Assembly (NCBI GenBank): GCA_029287235.1
Contig: JARFRM010000328.1
Location: 1 to 34,117 of the forward strand
DNA length: 34,117 bases
Reading direction: 5' to 3'
From: Thermoanaerobaculales bacterium
GTDB taxonomy: Bacteria; Acidobacteriota; Thermoanaerobaculia; Thermoanaerobaculales; Sulfomarinibacteraceae
The position numbers were made by a program, and so were the translations under genes. Below, piece by piece: positions 24,683 to 33,484 of this stretch. The notes beneath the pieces were generated by a model. It did not search any database. It was not told the DNA's origin and saw nothing but the letters and a program-made list of their open reading frames with translations. Positions within the stretch are counted from its first letter, which is position 1; the number at the start of each line of letters is the position of its first letter.

Positions 24683-26977
24683 ATGCGACGCGGTCTTCCT
24701 CGAACGGCACTCGCATGTGCCGGATGTGTGCTGATGGCGACGGGCCTCACAGCCGTGGAGCTCGGTGGACCCGAGGTGATCAAGACCGGTTGGAGCACCG
24801 GTTCCCTGGTCGCCGCCGACATCGCCGGCGACGGACGCACCGATCTCGCCATCATCAACAACGACCGCGCCCGCATCGAGCTGCTCATCCAACGAGAGCC
24901 GGGATCGACGGCCACCCGCACCCGGCCGACGGGCCTCGACCGCTGGCAACCGATTCTCGAGGACTCCCGGTTCGACCGCAGAGGTGTTCCGACCGGGAGT
25001 CGGATGTATGCCCTCGCCGCCGGAGATCTCGACGGTGACGGTCGTCTCGATCTCGCCTTCACCGGCAGCCCGAACGGCCTCACCGTTCTCCACCAGGACA
25101 AGGACGGCGTCTTCGACCGCCGGCGGATCTTCGACATTTCCGAGCCGGCGGGCCTCCGCGGCACCGTTGTCATAAGCGACCTCGACGCCGACGGCCGGAG
25201 CGATCTCGCGGTCCTGACCAAGACCGAGCTTCTCCTCTATCGACAGACGGCCGACGGTGAGCTCGACGCACCGACCGGCTTCCGGCTCTCGGGGGCCAGC
25301 TTCGCCCTCGAGGTCGTCGATGTGGACGGCGATCAGAGGCTCGACGTCACCTATCAGGTCTCCGGATCAAAGGACTCTCTTCGGATCCGGCACGGGCTGA
25401 CCGGCGGTGGCTTCGGACCCGAGGTGGCCTATCGAATGGGCCCGAGCCGGGGCGTCGTCCGCGCGCTGCCGTCCGCCCGCGGCGCCGGGATTGATCTTGT
25501 CCACATCCAGGCGGACACCGGCCTCATCGAGCGGCTGGCCTTTGATACACCGGAACCCGGAAAGTCCATCCTCTCCAACGGCCGACCGCGGGTCTTCGCC
25601 TTTCCCACCGACGGCAAGGCGCCGGCAAGCTCCGCCCTGGGCGACTTCGACGGGAACGGTCTCCTCGACCTCGCGGTGGCCGATTCACGGGGGGCGCGGA
25701 TCTGGCTGGTCCGCCAGGAAGAACCGGGCGTGTTCGCCGCCGCTGAGGAGTTTCCATCCCTCGCGGGAATTCGCGCCCTGGTCGCCATGGACCGCAACGC
25801 CGACGGGCGGGACGAGCTGATCATGGCCAGCCCGAAGGAACGAACCCTGGCGTGGACCCGGCTGGCCGAGGATGGCACCCTCGGGCTGCCGTCGGTCATC
25901 GACACCCGGGGGAAACCGGAGGCGGTGGCGGCCGCGGACTTCGACGCGGACGGCCACCTCGATCTCGTCTACGCCTCGGCCGAGAGGAGTGATCGTCGGC
26001 TCTTTCTGGTCCCCGGCGTGTCAGGGTGGAACGAAACCGTCGAGATCGAGCTCTCCGGGTTCGAAACCGACCCCCGGGCCCTGCGTGTGGTCGATCTCGA
26101 CGCCGACGGCCGTCCGGACCTCGTGCTCTTCGTCGACCATGACCCCACCCGGCTGCTCATCCAGAACGATGACGGAGGATTCGAAGAGATCGAAGCGACA
26201 ACGGGATTCGGACGATCACTCATGGCCGATGTCGATCCTTCAGCCTTCGCGACCGGCGATGTTGACGGAGACGGCACCCGGGAGATGATCATCGCCGGCT
26301 CCGGCTTCGCACGGGCCCTCCGGCTCGATGACGCCCGCAACCTCCAGGTCGCAGCCCAGTTCAACCCGAGGTCCGGCGATGCCGAGATCGCCGCCGCTTC
26401 AATCCTCGGGAAAGACGGTTCCAACGCGCGGGTGGTTGCTCTGCTCGAACCCGCCAACGATCGTCTCCACGTCCTGACACCGCGCCGAGGCGGGGTGTGG
26501 CGTTTCCTGGAGAATATCGACCTGCCCTCCGTCGATCTGGTCGAGGCGCACTCGGTCGATCTGGACGGATCCGGGACCGACGATCTGGCCATCTTCGGAT
26601 CCGACCGCTTCGTCTGGATGCCGGTGGGGATCGACGACGAGGTTCTGCGCCCGGTTTCCTCCTGGGAGTCTGACCTCGAAGGCGTCGACTACCAACTCCT
26701 CGGAGTCGGTGATCTCGATGCCGACGGGTCGCCGGAGGTCGTCGCCGTCGACACCCGCGACTCTCATGTCCTCGAGGTCTTCCGCCCGGCCGACAACGGG
26801 AAATGGACGAGTCTCCTCCACTTCACGGTCTTCGAGGTCGATGCTCACTATGAGGGTCAGCGCGGCGCCGTCAACCAACCACGCGAGATCGTCATCGCCG
26901 ATCTCACCAATGACGGTCTCGACGATCTCGTACTGGTCGTCCACGACCGCATCCTTCTCTACCCTCAATCCAACTGA
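24683..26977 (+). CDS. Exported FG-GAP/VCBS repeat beta-propeller protein
   Basis: Exported protein of 764 residues composed of FG-GAP/VCBS-type repeats. Twelve calcium-loop motifs of the form DxDxDGxxDL can be read, for example DLDGDGRLDL, DLDADGRSDL, DFDGNGLLDL, DFDADGHLDL, DLDADGRPDL, DVDGDGTREM and DLTNDGLDDL. This number suggests two propellers or one extended array. A short signal peptide precedes them. Such proteins bind calcium and usually mediate surface or protein-protein contacts; no enzyme domain is visible. The start is taken as ATG at 24683; TTG at 24671 would overlap the preceding stop. It is the third gene of the exported trio. Confidence 0.9.
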   Translation: MRRGLPRTALACAGCVLMATGLTAVELGGPEVIKTGWSTGSLVAADIAGDGRTDLAIINNDRARIELLIQREPGSTATRTRPTGLDRWQPILEDSRFDRRGVPTGSRMYALAAGDLDGDGRLDLAFTGSPNGLTVLHQDKDGVFDRRRIFDISEPAGLRGTVVISDLDADGRSDLAVLTKTELLLYRQTADGELDAPTGFRLSGASFALEVVDVDGDQRLDVTYQVSGSKDSLRIRHGLTGGGFGPEVAYRMGPSRGVVRALPSARGAGIDLVHIQADTGLIERLAFDTPEPGKSILSNGRPRVFAFPTDGKAPASSALGDFDGNGLLDLAVADSRGARIWLVRQEEPGVFAAAEEFPSLAGIRALVAMDRNADGRDELIMASPKERTLAWTRLAEDGTLGLPSVIDTRGKPEAVAAADFDADGHLDLVYASAERSDRRLFLVPGVSGWNETVEIELSGFETDPRALRVVDLDADGRPDLVLFVDHDPTRLLIQNDDGGFEEIEATTGFGRSLMADVDPSAFATGDVDGDGTREMIIAGSGFARALRLDDARNLQVAAQFNPRSGDAEIAAASILGKDGSNARVVALLEPANDRLHVLTPRRGGVWRFLENIDLPSVDLVEAHSVDLDGSGTDDLAIFGSDRFVWMPVGIDDEVLRPVSSWESDLEGVDYQLLGVGDLDADGSPEVVAVDTRDSHVLEVFRPADNGKWTSLLHFTVFEVDAHYEGQRGAVNQPREIVIADLTNDGLDDLVLVVHDRILLYPQSN

Positions 26978-27022
26978 TCACCACGGCACAATGTCAGAAC
27001 TCTACTGAGATTCAGACTCGCC

Positions 27023-27038
27023 TGTGATCCAGCTCACT
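27023..27038. promoter_or_regulatory. CRP-like operator
   Basis: TGTGATCCAGCTCACT is a near-perfect match to the CRP/FNR-family palindrome TGTGA-N6-TCACA, with one mismatch at the last base. A -10-like TATATT lies at 27060-27065, which would put the site centre about 41.5 bases before a start near 27072, the geometry of a class II activated promoter. The match and spacing are seen; regulation is inferred. Confidence 0.5.
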
Positions 27039-27083
27039 GCCGGAATCGACCCCGGGCTCTATATTGATTATCAGGACGCACCC

Positions 27084-27197
27084 ATGAATCTCCTCCTTCT
27101 CGGCCCCCGACTCGGGGGCCAATTTTTTGTTGCAGGACTGTTGGAGCTTTCAGCTCAGCCGAATACGGAAATCACCGAATCGCGGTCATTCGGTTGA
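27084..27197 (+). CDS. Possible 37-codon leader peptide overlapping a terminator
   Basis: A small frame begins MNLLLLGPRLGGQF with four consecutive Leu codons (CTC CTC CTT CTC), preceded by AGGA seven bases upstream of the ATG. The intrinsic terminator at 27102-27128 lies inside it. This resembles an attenuation leader, but no leucine gene follows; the next gene is an HAD nucleotidase at 27469. It could equally be chance reading of a terminator. Confidence 0.25.
   Translation: MNLLLLGPRLGGQFFVAGLLELSAQPNTEITESRSFG
27102..27128 (+). terminator. Strong intrinsic terminator
   Basis: A perfect stem GGCCCCCG (27102-27109) and CGGGGGCC (27113-27120) with an ACT loop is followed by AATTTTTT. It is 124 bases after the FG-GAP gene and would end that operon, or the short transcript from the CRP-like promoter. 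Confidence 0.9.
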
Positions 27198-27204
27198 ACA
27201 CATC

Positions 27205-27400
27205 GCAGTTTCACCGCAAAGATCGCAAGATAGACTACTCTGCGTCTCTGCGTTGAATTGCAGCGGTGCGATGGAATCTGCGTCCATCTGCGCTATCTGC
27301 GGTTTCTCAGTGCGATGGTGCGATGGCTCAAGCCTGCGATGGCCTTTGCGATGTTCCTGGCGTTCTCTGCGATCTTTGCGTTGAATCTGCGATGTGCCCG
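27205..27400. repeat. Dispersed intergenic repeat, copy 2 (TGCGATG-rich)
   Basis: A dense run of short near-repeats (TGCGATGG, TCTGCG, CTTTGCGAT, TTTGCGTTGAAT) bounded by a 13-bp perfect inverted pair, CGCAAAGATCGCA at 27215-27227 and its complement at 27368-27380. GCGTTGAATTGC at 27250-27261 is shared in inverse orientation with the element at 16681. Reading frames through it are repetitive and show no family. With the terminator and leader it accounts for the gap 26978-27468. Confidence 0.6.
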
Positions 27401-27468
27401 CGCGGTTCCATTGCCAGCGGGGCATGGGTTAAGCTCCCGTCAGCGAGAATTCAACCCTGGAGACCAAC

Positions 27469-28899
27469 ATGTCGAACGCCACACCACCACCGGAGACGCC
27501 ATTCGCCCGCAGGATCTTCGCCAACCGGACCCTCAACCTGCGATCGATCCAGGCCATCGGATACGACATGGACTACACCCTGGTCCACTACCGGGTCGGC
27601 ACCTGGGAGGAACGCGCATACGCGCGCCTCCAGGCGCTCCTCGACGCCGACGGCTGGCCGGTGGCCGATCTCCGTTTCGACGCCGACTCGGTCATCCGCG
27701 GCCTCATCATCGACTCGGAGCTGGGCAACATCGTCAAGGCCAACCGCTTCGGCTACGTGATGCGAGCCGCCCACGGCACCCGGATGATGGATTTCGTCGA
27801 ACAGCGCACGGTTTATCGCCACACCCCGGTCGAGCTTTCCGATCCGCGCTTCATCTTCCTCAACACCCTGTTCTCGCTGTCGGAGACCTGTCTCTACTCC
27901 CAGCTGGTGGATCTCCTGGACGACGGGAAGCTCCCGGGGGTCAACGGCTACGAGGATCTGTTCCGCAAGGTCCGTGCCCGGATGGACGAAACCCACGTCG
28001 AGGGCACCCTCAAAGCCGAGATCATGGCGGATCCCGCCCGGTTCATCGAGCTCGACCCCGACGCTCCCCTCGCCCTTCTCGACCAACAACGGTCGGGAAA
28101 GCGGTTGATGCTCATCTCCAACGCCGAGTGGGAGTACGCCCGGGAGATCATGGAGTTTGCGTTCGACCCGTTTCTCGAGAAGGGAACGACGTGGCGTGAT
28201 CTCTTCGAACTGGTCGTGGTGGGTGCGCGCAAACCGGTCTTCTTCAGCCACACGCTGCCGCTGTTTCGCATCGCCGATGAGGACGCGAGTCTCTTCTCAC
28301 CCGTCCCCGGCGCGATTCCGGGGCCCGGCGCCTATCTCGGAGGCGACGCCGCTCGGGTCGAGGACTATCTCGGTCTCTCCGGCTCCCAGATTCTCTATGT
28401 CGGCGATCACGTCTTCGCCGATGTCCGGATGTCCAAATCGAGTCTTCGCTGGCGCACGGCGCTGATCCTCCGCGAGCTCGAGGAGGAGCTTCTGGCCATC
28501 GAGGCCATCTCACCGGTGGAGCAGGAGCTCTCACGGCTCATGGCCGAGAAGGAGGACCTCGAGACCCGGCACCGTACGGCACGGCTCGAGCTCCAACGCC
28601 TCACCTTGCACTATGGGATGGAGAGCGACCGAACGGCGGCCGCGATTCAGGCCGACCTCGACTCGCTGTGGACCCGCATGGAAGAGCTCGACCGGCAGGT
28701 GGCGCCGCTTGCCAAGAGAACCGCCGAGACCTTCAGCTCGCGCTGGGGAACGCCGTTGCGCTCGGGCTACGACATCAGTCACCTCGCCCGTCAGGTCGAG
28801 CGGTCGGCCGATATCTACACCTCGAGGGTGTCGAATTTTCTCTACGCCACACCCTTCGCCTATCTGAGGGCCAAACGCGGATCGATGCCGCATGATTAG
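27469..28899 (+). CDS. HAD-IG family 5'-nucleotidase
   Basis: Cytosolic purine-type 5'-nucleotidase of the HAD superfamily, subfamily IG, related to eukaryotic cN-II, which acts on IMP and GMP. Motif I is DMDYTL with Asp33 and Asp35; motif II is LMLISNAEW; motif IV is ILYVGDHVFADV. A long charged helical stretch (about 340-430) with heptad character follows. The 476 residues fit the family. The start is ATG at 27469 with GGAG six bases upstream. The stop codon TAG (28897-28899) lies within the first octamer of the repeat array that follows, an oddity repeated at mqnA. Confidence 0.92.
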   Translation: MSNATPPPETPFARRIFANRTLNLRSIQAIGYDMDYTLVHYRVGTWEERAYARLQALLDADGWPVADLRFDADSVIRGLIIDSELGNIVKANRFGYVMRAAHGTRMMDFVEQRTVYRHTPVELSDPRFIFLNTLFSLSETCLYSQLVDLLDDGKLPGVNGYEDLFRKVRARMDETHVEGTLKAEIMADPARFIELDPDAPLALLDQQRSGKRLMLISNAEWEYAREIMEFAFDPFLEKGTTWRDLFELVVVGARKPVFFSHTLPLFRIADEDASLFSPVPGAIPGPGAYLGGDAARVEDYLGLSGSQILYVGDHVFADVRMSKSSLRWRTALILRELEEELLAIEAISPVEQELSRLMAEKEDLETRHRTARLELQRLTLHYGMESDRTAAAIQADLDSLWTRMEELDRQVAPLAKRTAETFSSRWGTPLRSGYDISHLARQVERSADIYTSRVSNFLYATPFAYLRAKRGSMPHD

Positions 28900-29276
28900 G
28901 AGGTTAGGAAGTCAGCGCTCCCTTCGGCCGCTAGTTAGAAAGTCAGCGCTCGCGTCGCTCGCTGTTAGAAGGTGAGGGAGCACGCCGCCTCAGGCCGCGT
29001 GTTGGTGAAAAGGACAGAGAGCTTTTGTTCACCGCTCAGTCCTCACTCCTCACCTCCTAACTTCCTAACCTTCTCACCTTCTCACTTTCTAACCTTCTAA
29101 CCTCCTCACTTTCTAACCTTCTCACTTTCTGACCTTCTAACCTCCTCACTTTCTAACCTTCTCACTTTCTAACCTTCTAACCTCCTCACTTTCTAACCTT
29201 CTAACCTCCTCACTTTCTAACCTTCTAACATTCTCACTATCTAACCTCCTCACATTCTAACATTCTAACCTCCTCA
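28896..29276. repeat. Octamer array A: purine arm, GC-rich centre, pyrimidine arm
   Basis: The left part holds TKAGRRRG octamers at 28896, 28904, 28935, 28965 and 28973, interrupted by GC-rich segments that share TCAGCGCTC. A hairpin GGTGAA/TTCACC is at 29004-29033. From 29053 to 29276 there are 28 consecutive CYYYCTMA-type octamers with no length change. The two arms are complementary. The array begins in the HAD-nucleotidase stop codon and ends six bases before the receptor gene's terminator hairpin. Confidence 0.9.
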
Positions 29277-29278
29277 CG

Positions 29279-29308
29279 AAAAACGAACCGCGCCGAAGCG
29301 CGGGTCGT
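29279..29308 (-). terminator. Intrinsic terminator of the Oar-like receptor gene
   Basis: On the minus strand a stem built from ACGA/CCGCGC and their complements (29283-29308, one internal mismatch, 4-nt loop) is followed by TTTTTCG. It lies about 25 bases after the receptor stop codon. Confidence 0.8.
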
Positions 29309-29332
29309 GTTGTTCGTGATTGTGTCGCTGCC

Positions 29333-32221
29333 CTAGAACTCGATCCGGAAACCGACCTCGTAACGCCGCGGCAGATACCAGGTGAGGGTCTCTCCGACCT
29401 CTCGATTGACATACGCTTCGGTGTTGAAGGTCCGGTCGGCCTCGTTGTCGAAGATGTTGTAGACCGTTGCGACCACGGTGAGATCGACCTTGTTGAGACT
29501 CCAGGTCTTGGAACCCTGAACGTCGAGCTGCCAGACGGACTTGGTCTCGTAGGCGCCGCGCGGGGTGATGAAGATGTCGGTGGTCGACAGGAACGCGCCA
29601 TCACCCGTGTAGCAGTAGGCTGAAATCTCGTTCAGGTAGGGGTCGTCGCCCATGTTGTCGATGAGGTTCTGACAGGTCGAGAACACCGACTGATGACCGG
29701 CCGACTCGTAGAAACCGTCGAAGCCCACCGTCCAGTTGTGCGGGAAGAGGTAGTAACCGTTGACCTTGAGCCGATGCCTGCGGTCATCCGGCAGATAGCC
29801 GTCTCGGTTGAAAAAGTGCACCGGAAAGTAATCGGCCAGCGCGGTTGCGTAGGACTGGAGCGCACCGTTGGCGGTGTTGCCCTCGGAGGTCGAGTAGGTG
29901 TAGCTGCCGAGCAGATGGAGCCGGTTGCGCCGGGTCTCCGCCGAGAGGATGAACGCTTCGTAATCGCGATAGAAGGTGGAGAAATTGGTGATCATGTAGT
30001 ACCCGCACCCGGCGCCCGTCGTCCAGGTTGTCGGGTCGTCAAGGCTCGGGTAGTCACCGTCTCCCCACGCCCAGGTGTTGTTGGAACAGGTGTCCTCGAT
30101 GATGTCCTTGGTCTGCTTGTTGACATAGGTCAGCTCGATCGAGGTCTCGCGGGCGACCTGGGTCTCGAAGGCGAGGATGAACTCGTCGGCGTACGGAGTC
30201 TCGAGATGGCCGACACCCGCCTGGTCGAGGGTCTGGGCCGGATCGTAGACGGCCGGCTCATCCCGATTGTCGAAGAGCACGTACTCGATGCCTTCGCCGT
30301 TGGTGAAGAAATACGGGTCACCGAAGGAGGGGGGGAACATATTGGGATCGCAGAGGGTGCCCCGGGTGGCGTTGCAGTAGAACTCCAGGGTGTTGTAATC
30401 GTGGTAGATGATCGGCACACCGGAAGCGAAGTCCGGAATCGTCAGCGCCGTCGGGTCCATAAAGCGGCCGCCCGAGGCGCGCAGCACGTACTTGGAGTTG
30501 CCGGCAATGTCCCAGGCGATGCCGAGGCGAGGCTGCCACCTGTCCATGTCCGCAATCTGTTCGCCGACGCTGTTGCTGAGCTTGACGTTGTCCCAACGGA
30601 CTCCCGGTTTGACGGTGACGTTGGGGTGGGGCCGCCAGGCATCCTGGGCAAAGAGGGTCAGGATGTCGCCGGTGGACGTGGTGACGTCCTGGGCCGCTTC
30701 GAGGGGCTCTTTGAGAGTCATCCAGGCGTTGAAGTAGCCATCGCCGTTGATGTCCTGAAATTGGTATCCGGAGCTCGAAGCGTCGAGCTGATCTCGGATG
30801 TACGCGCCACCGTTGTACCAGAAGGCGTTCTCGTAGGTCATGTCCGAGTACTCGGCGCCGATCTTGATCTCGTGCGAACCTAAAGCCTTGTCGGCAAAGA
30901 TCGTCGTGCTGAGTCGGAACTCATCGCGGGACCGGTTGTTCAGTGAGGTGGCGGGGTAGCTGTGATAGAAGTACTTGTAGTCGACAGGATCCACGTCCGC
31001 CTGATCCTCGGTGCGGAGCACGTGGCCGCTGACGTTGGTGCTGCCGTCATAGGCCCCGGCGTTGATTTCGTTCGAGAAGAGGCCGATGGAGGCGTTGAGC
31101 AGCACCGACTCGGACAGCACCGAGTTGAGCTCTGCCTGCCAGATGGCCGAGGTCTGGTACTGGTTGCCCCGGGCGGAGATGTCGGTGAAGACGTCCGACC
31201 ACAGGGTCACGTCGGCCGGCGCGCCGCTGTACTTGAGCACGGCGCGGTGGCTGTCGGCGATCTGCCAGGTGAGCTTGCCGATGTAGTTCCAGCCGTCGAA
31301 CTCGCGGGGAAAATCGACGTCCTGGTTCTGGCGTGAGGTGTCGACCTTCTCGAGCGAGGCGAAGAACCACAGCTTGTCGCGCAGGATGGGCCCGCCCAGG
31401 GTGCCCGACAGGCTCCGATAGAGCGAGTCCTGTTCATCTTTATTGAAGTGGTCGCCGTTCTCGGTCATGTTCTGGTCGCGGTAGCGGATGTCGAAGGAGC
31501 CCGAGAACTCGTTGCCGCCGGATTTGGTGACCAGGTTGACGATGCCGCCCGTGGCCTGGCCTAACTCGGCCTCGAAACCGCCGGTCTGGAAGTTCATCTC
31601 CTGGATCGCGTCGAAGTTGAAGTTGGTGCCGAAGGTCCCGGTGGCCGGATCGGTGGTGTTGAGACCGTCGATGAGATACGAGTTGTCGCTCGTCGACGAA
31701 CCGAACACGCTGGGGTTGGCGCTGCCGATCTGGACACCCGCAGCCTGGCCCATCATGGCCAGATAATCACGGTTGGACGCACCCACCGCGGCCTTCTGGA
31801 GATATTCATTATCGAAGTTGACCGAGGTGTTGACCTGGGCGGTGTCAACAACCGGCACCTGGGCGCTGACCTCGATCTCGCCGCCGAACTGTTCGGGGAC
31901 CATGTTGAAGATGATCTGGGCGGTCCGATCCAGGGTGACCTGGACCTGCCCGCTCGCGGGCTTGAAGCCGACGAGAGTCGCTTCCACGGTGTACATACCG
32001 ACCGGCAGCAAGTTGAAGGTGAAACGCCCCTCGCCGTCGGCGATGGCGATCTGGGGACCACCGATGAGCTTGTCGGAGGAGATCTGGACCGTCACCCCCG
32101 GCATCGCCAATCCGTCGTTGTCGAAAACCTCGCCTGTCAACCGGCTCGTGGTTGCGGCAAAGACCGCGCTCGATGACACAAGCGCCACCAGGCACAACGC
32201 CAAGATCATTCGTCGGAACAT
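29333..32221 (-). CDS. Oar-like TonB-dependent outer-membrane receptor
   Basis: Outer-membrane protein of 962 residues. A signal peptide (MFRRMILALCLVALVSSSAVFA) is followed by a carboxypeptidase-regulatory-like beta-sandwich (about 25-112, with LTGEVFDNDGLAMPGVTV and DGEGRFTFNLLPVGMYTV), a plug domain (about 130-240, with SYLIDGLNTTDP and GGIVNLVTKSGGNEFSG), and a long beta-barrel ending in the aromatic C-terminus RRYEVGFRIEF. This matches Oar-like receptors, which are abundant in Acidobacteriota and Myxococcota; ligands are mostly unknown, with proteins or glycans proposed. The start is ATG at 32221 with GGAGGT four bases upstream. No SusD-like partner or sigma/anti-sigma pair is adjacent. 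Confidence 0.94.
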   Translation of the reverse strand: MFRRMILALCLVALVSSSAVFAATTSRLTGEVFDNDGLAMPGVTVQISSDKLIGGPQIAIADGEGRFTFNLLPVGMYTVEATLVGFKPASGQVQVTLDRTAQIIFNMVPEQFGGEIEVSAQVPVVDTAQVNTSVNFDNEYLQKAAVGASNRDYLAMMGQAAGVQIGSANPSVFGSSTSDNSYLIDGLNTTDPATGTFGTNFNFDAIQEMNFQTGGFEAELGQATGGIVNLVTKSGGNEFSGSFDIRYRDQNMTENGDHFNKDEQDSLYRSLSGTLGGPILRDKLWFFASLEKVDTSRQNQDVDFPREFDGWNYIGKLTWQIADSHRAVLKYSGAPADVTLWSDVFTDISARGNQYQTSAIWQAELNSVLSESVLLNASIGLFSNEINAGAYDGSTNVSGHVLRTEDQADVDPVDYKYFYHSYPATSLNNRSRDEFRLSTTIFADKALGSHEIKIGAEYSDMTYENAFWYNGGAYIRDQLDASSSGYQFQDINGDGYFNAWMTLKEPLEAAQDVTTSTGDILTLFAQDAWRPHPNVTVKPGVRWDNVKLSNSVGEQIADMDRWQPRLGIAWDIAGNSKYVLRASGGRFMDPTALTIPDFASGVPIIYHDYNTLEFYCNATRGTLCDPNMFPPSFGDPYFFTNGEGIEYVLFDNRDEPAVYDPAQTLDQAGVGHLETPYADEFILAFETQVARETSIELTYVNKQTKDIIEDTCSNNTWAWGDGDYPSLDDPTTWTTGAGCGYYMITNFSTFYRDYEAFILSAETRRNRLHLLGSYTYSTSEGNTANGALQSYATALADYFPVHFFNRDGYLPDDRRHRLKVNGYYLFPHNWTVGFDGFYESAGHQSVFSTCQNLIDNMGDDPYLNEISAYCYTGDGAFLSTTDIFITPRGAYETKSVWQLDVQGSKTWSLNKVDLTVVATVYNIFDNEADRTFNTEAYVNREVGETLTWYLPRRYEVGFRIEF

Positions 32222-32704
32222 ACTTACCTCCTGAAAATATGACCGCTCGCTGACGAGCGACCGAAAACCGCGGCCGTTTCAAACCCCATCGAGGCCCACA
32301 ACCACCGTCGCATCATCGAGTTTCCCGCCGCAATTGTCAACCGCGCGCGAGAGGCACCCGACATCTCCGATGGCTCGGGACGGCGCCGGCTCCCGACCGA
32401 CACCACGCCCCAAACGGCTTCCTTTCGTTCCCCAGTCTATCCTCTCAAGGTCCGGGTTTCGAACCATCAACCACAACAAAAGCAAAGTTTTACAACTCGG
32501 AAAGCCCGGAGGCTGATCCGATTTCCCGTTTCGAGAGAACGCGGGCGGGGATCAACCCTGCCTCCACGGTTCACGGTGTAGGGCAGTGTTCAACCGAATG
32601 ACTGCGGTTCGAAAAGTCCTGCAGGAGGCTCAGGGGATGAAGAACCGGTGGTACACTCCGCCGGCCCGCTCAGGGCGGTCACCTCCCAAGAAGGAACAAC
32701 CGGC
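32222..32704. other. Divergent intergenic region between the receptor gene and mqnA
   Basis: A 483-bp gap between two divergent genes, so it should hold both promoters. A small hairpin, CGCTCG ctga CGAGCG, lies at 32244-32259 in the receptor leader. The segment near 32460-32500 is AT-rich (ACAACAAAAGCAAAG). I see no clear promoter match, no conserved reading frame and no RNA gene. Confidence 0.5.
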
Positions 32705-33484
32705 ATGACGAAACTCGCAACGGTCAGCTATCTCAACGCCCAGCCACTCATCGATGGGATTGGGCAAGAGACCGACATCGAGATGATTCGTCGGGTTCCG
32801 AGCCAGCTCCTCGACACCCTGGAGTCGGGCGCCGCGAACCTCGCTCTCTGCCCCGTCATCGATTTCCAGCAATCGACGACCGAGCTCGAGATCGTGCCCG
32901 CCGGCGCCATCGGTTGCGATGGTCCGGCGCTCACCGTCAAGGTCTTCGGTCGGTCGCCCATCGAGAGCCTCGACGAAATCGTGGTCGACACCGAGAGCCA
33001 CACTTCGGTGGCGCTGCTCCGTGTCGTGATCCAGGAACTCCACGCGTGTCGTCCGGTTCTGCTCCCACCAACCGGGAATCACGCCCCGGAGGCCGTTCTT
33101 CTGATCGGCGACAAGGTGATCGCCGAGACGCCGGATCGAGAGATCTACAAATATGAACTGGATCTCGGTGAGGCATGGCGGGAGCTCTCGAACAAACCCT
33201 TTGTCTTCGCCACGTGGATGACCCCGGTCGGCACCGATCTCGGGGACCTCCCCCATCGCCTCGATCGGATTCGTCGGGACAATCTGGGAAGGATTGCCGA
33301 GATCGCCGAGCGACACGCCGCGAGCAGCGGCTGGCCCGTCGATCTGGCGAAAAGCTATCTGAGCAGGAATCTCCGATACGACCTGAACGAGCCCGAGCTC
33401 GAAGCCATCGAGGAGTTCTGGGCCCGATGTCACGAGTGCGGAATCATCGAGGAACCGAGGCCGATGCGGTTGTACCGAGGTTAG
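32705..33484 (+). CDS. mqnA: Chorismate dehydratase MqnA (futalosine pathway)
   Basis: MqnA dehydrates chorismate to 3-enolpyruvoylbenzoate, the first step of the futalosine route to menaquinone. The 259-residue protein has the periplasmic-binding-protein-like fold and the family opening MTKLATVSYLNAQPL, followed by ALCPVIDFQ and the conserved DTESHTSVALLR segment, then KPFVFATWM. The start is ATG at 32705; an earlier in-frame start at 32648 lacks conservation. An AAGGA-like site lies about ten bases upstream. No mqnB, mqnC, mqnD or mqnE is adjacent. The stop codon TAG (33482-33484) lies inside the first octamer of array B. Confidence 0.92.
   Translation: MTKLATVSYLNAQPLIDGIGQETDIEMIRRVPSQLLDTLESGAANLALCPVIDFQQSTTELEIVPAGAIGCDGPALTVKVFGRSPIESLDEIVVDTESHTSVALLRVVIQELHACRPVLLPPTGNHAPEAVLLIGDKVIAETPDREIYKYELDLGEAWRELSNKPFVFATWMTPVGTDLGDLPHRLDRIRRDNLGRIAEIAERHAASSGWPVDLAKSYLSRNLRYDLNEPELEAIEEFWARCHECGIIEEPRPMRLYRG

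Noticed and set aside
27176..27196. Second terminator (ACCGAAT/ATTCGGT hairpin) after the leader ORF
   Set aside because: A 7-bp stem is present but no T-tract follows it.
27127..27425. Small frames in both directions across the TGCGATG-rich region
   Set aside because: They only translate the dispersed repeat; no ribosome site or family match.
29053..29276. Telomere-like repeat
   Set aside because: The CTAACC-like words are a by-product of the octamer; the unit is 8 bp with variable positions, and the array lies inside a chromosome between ordinary genes.
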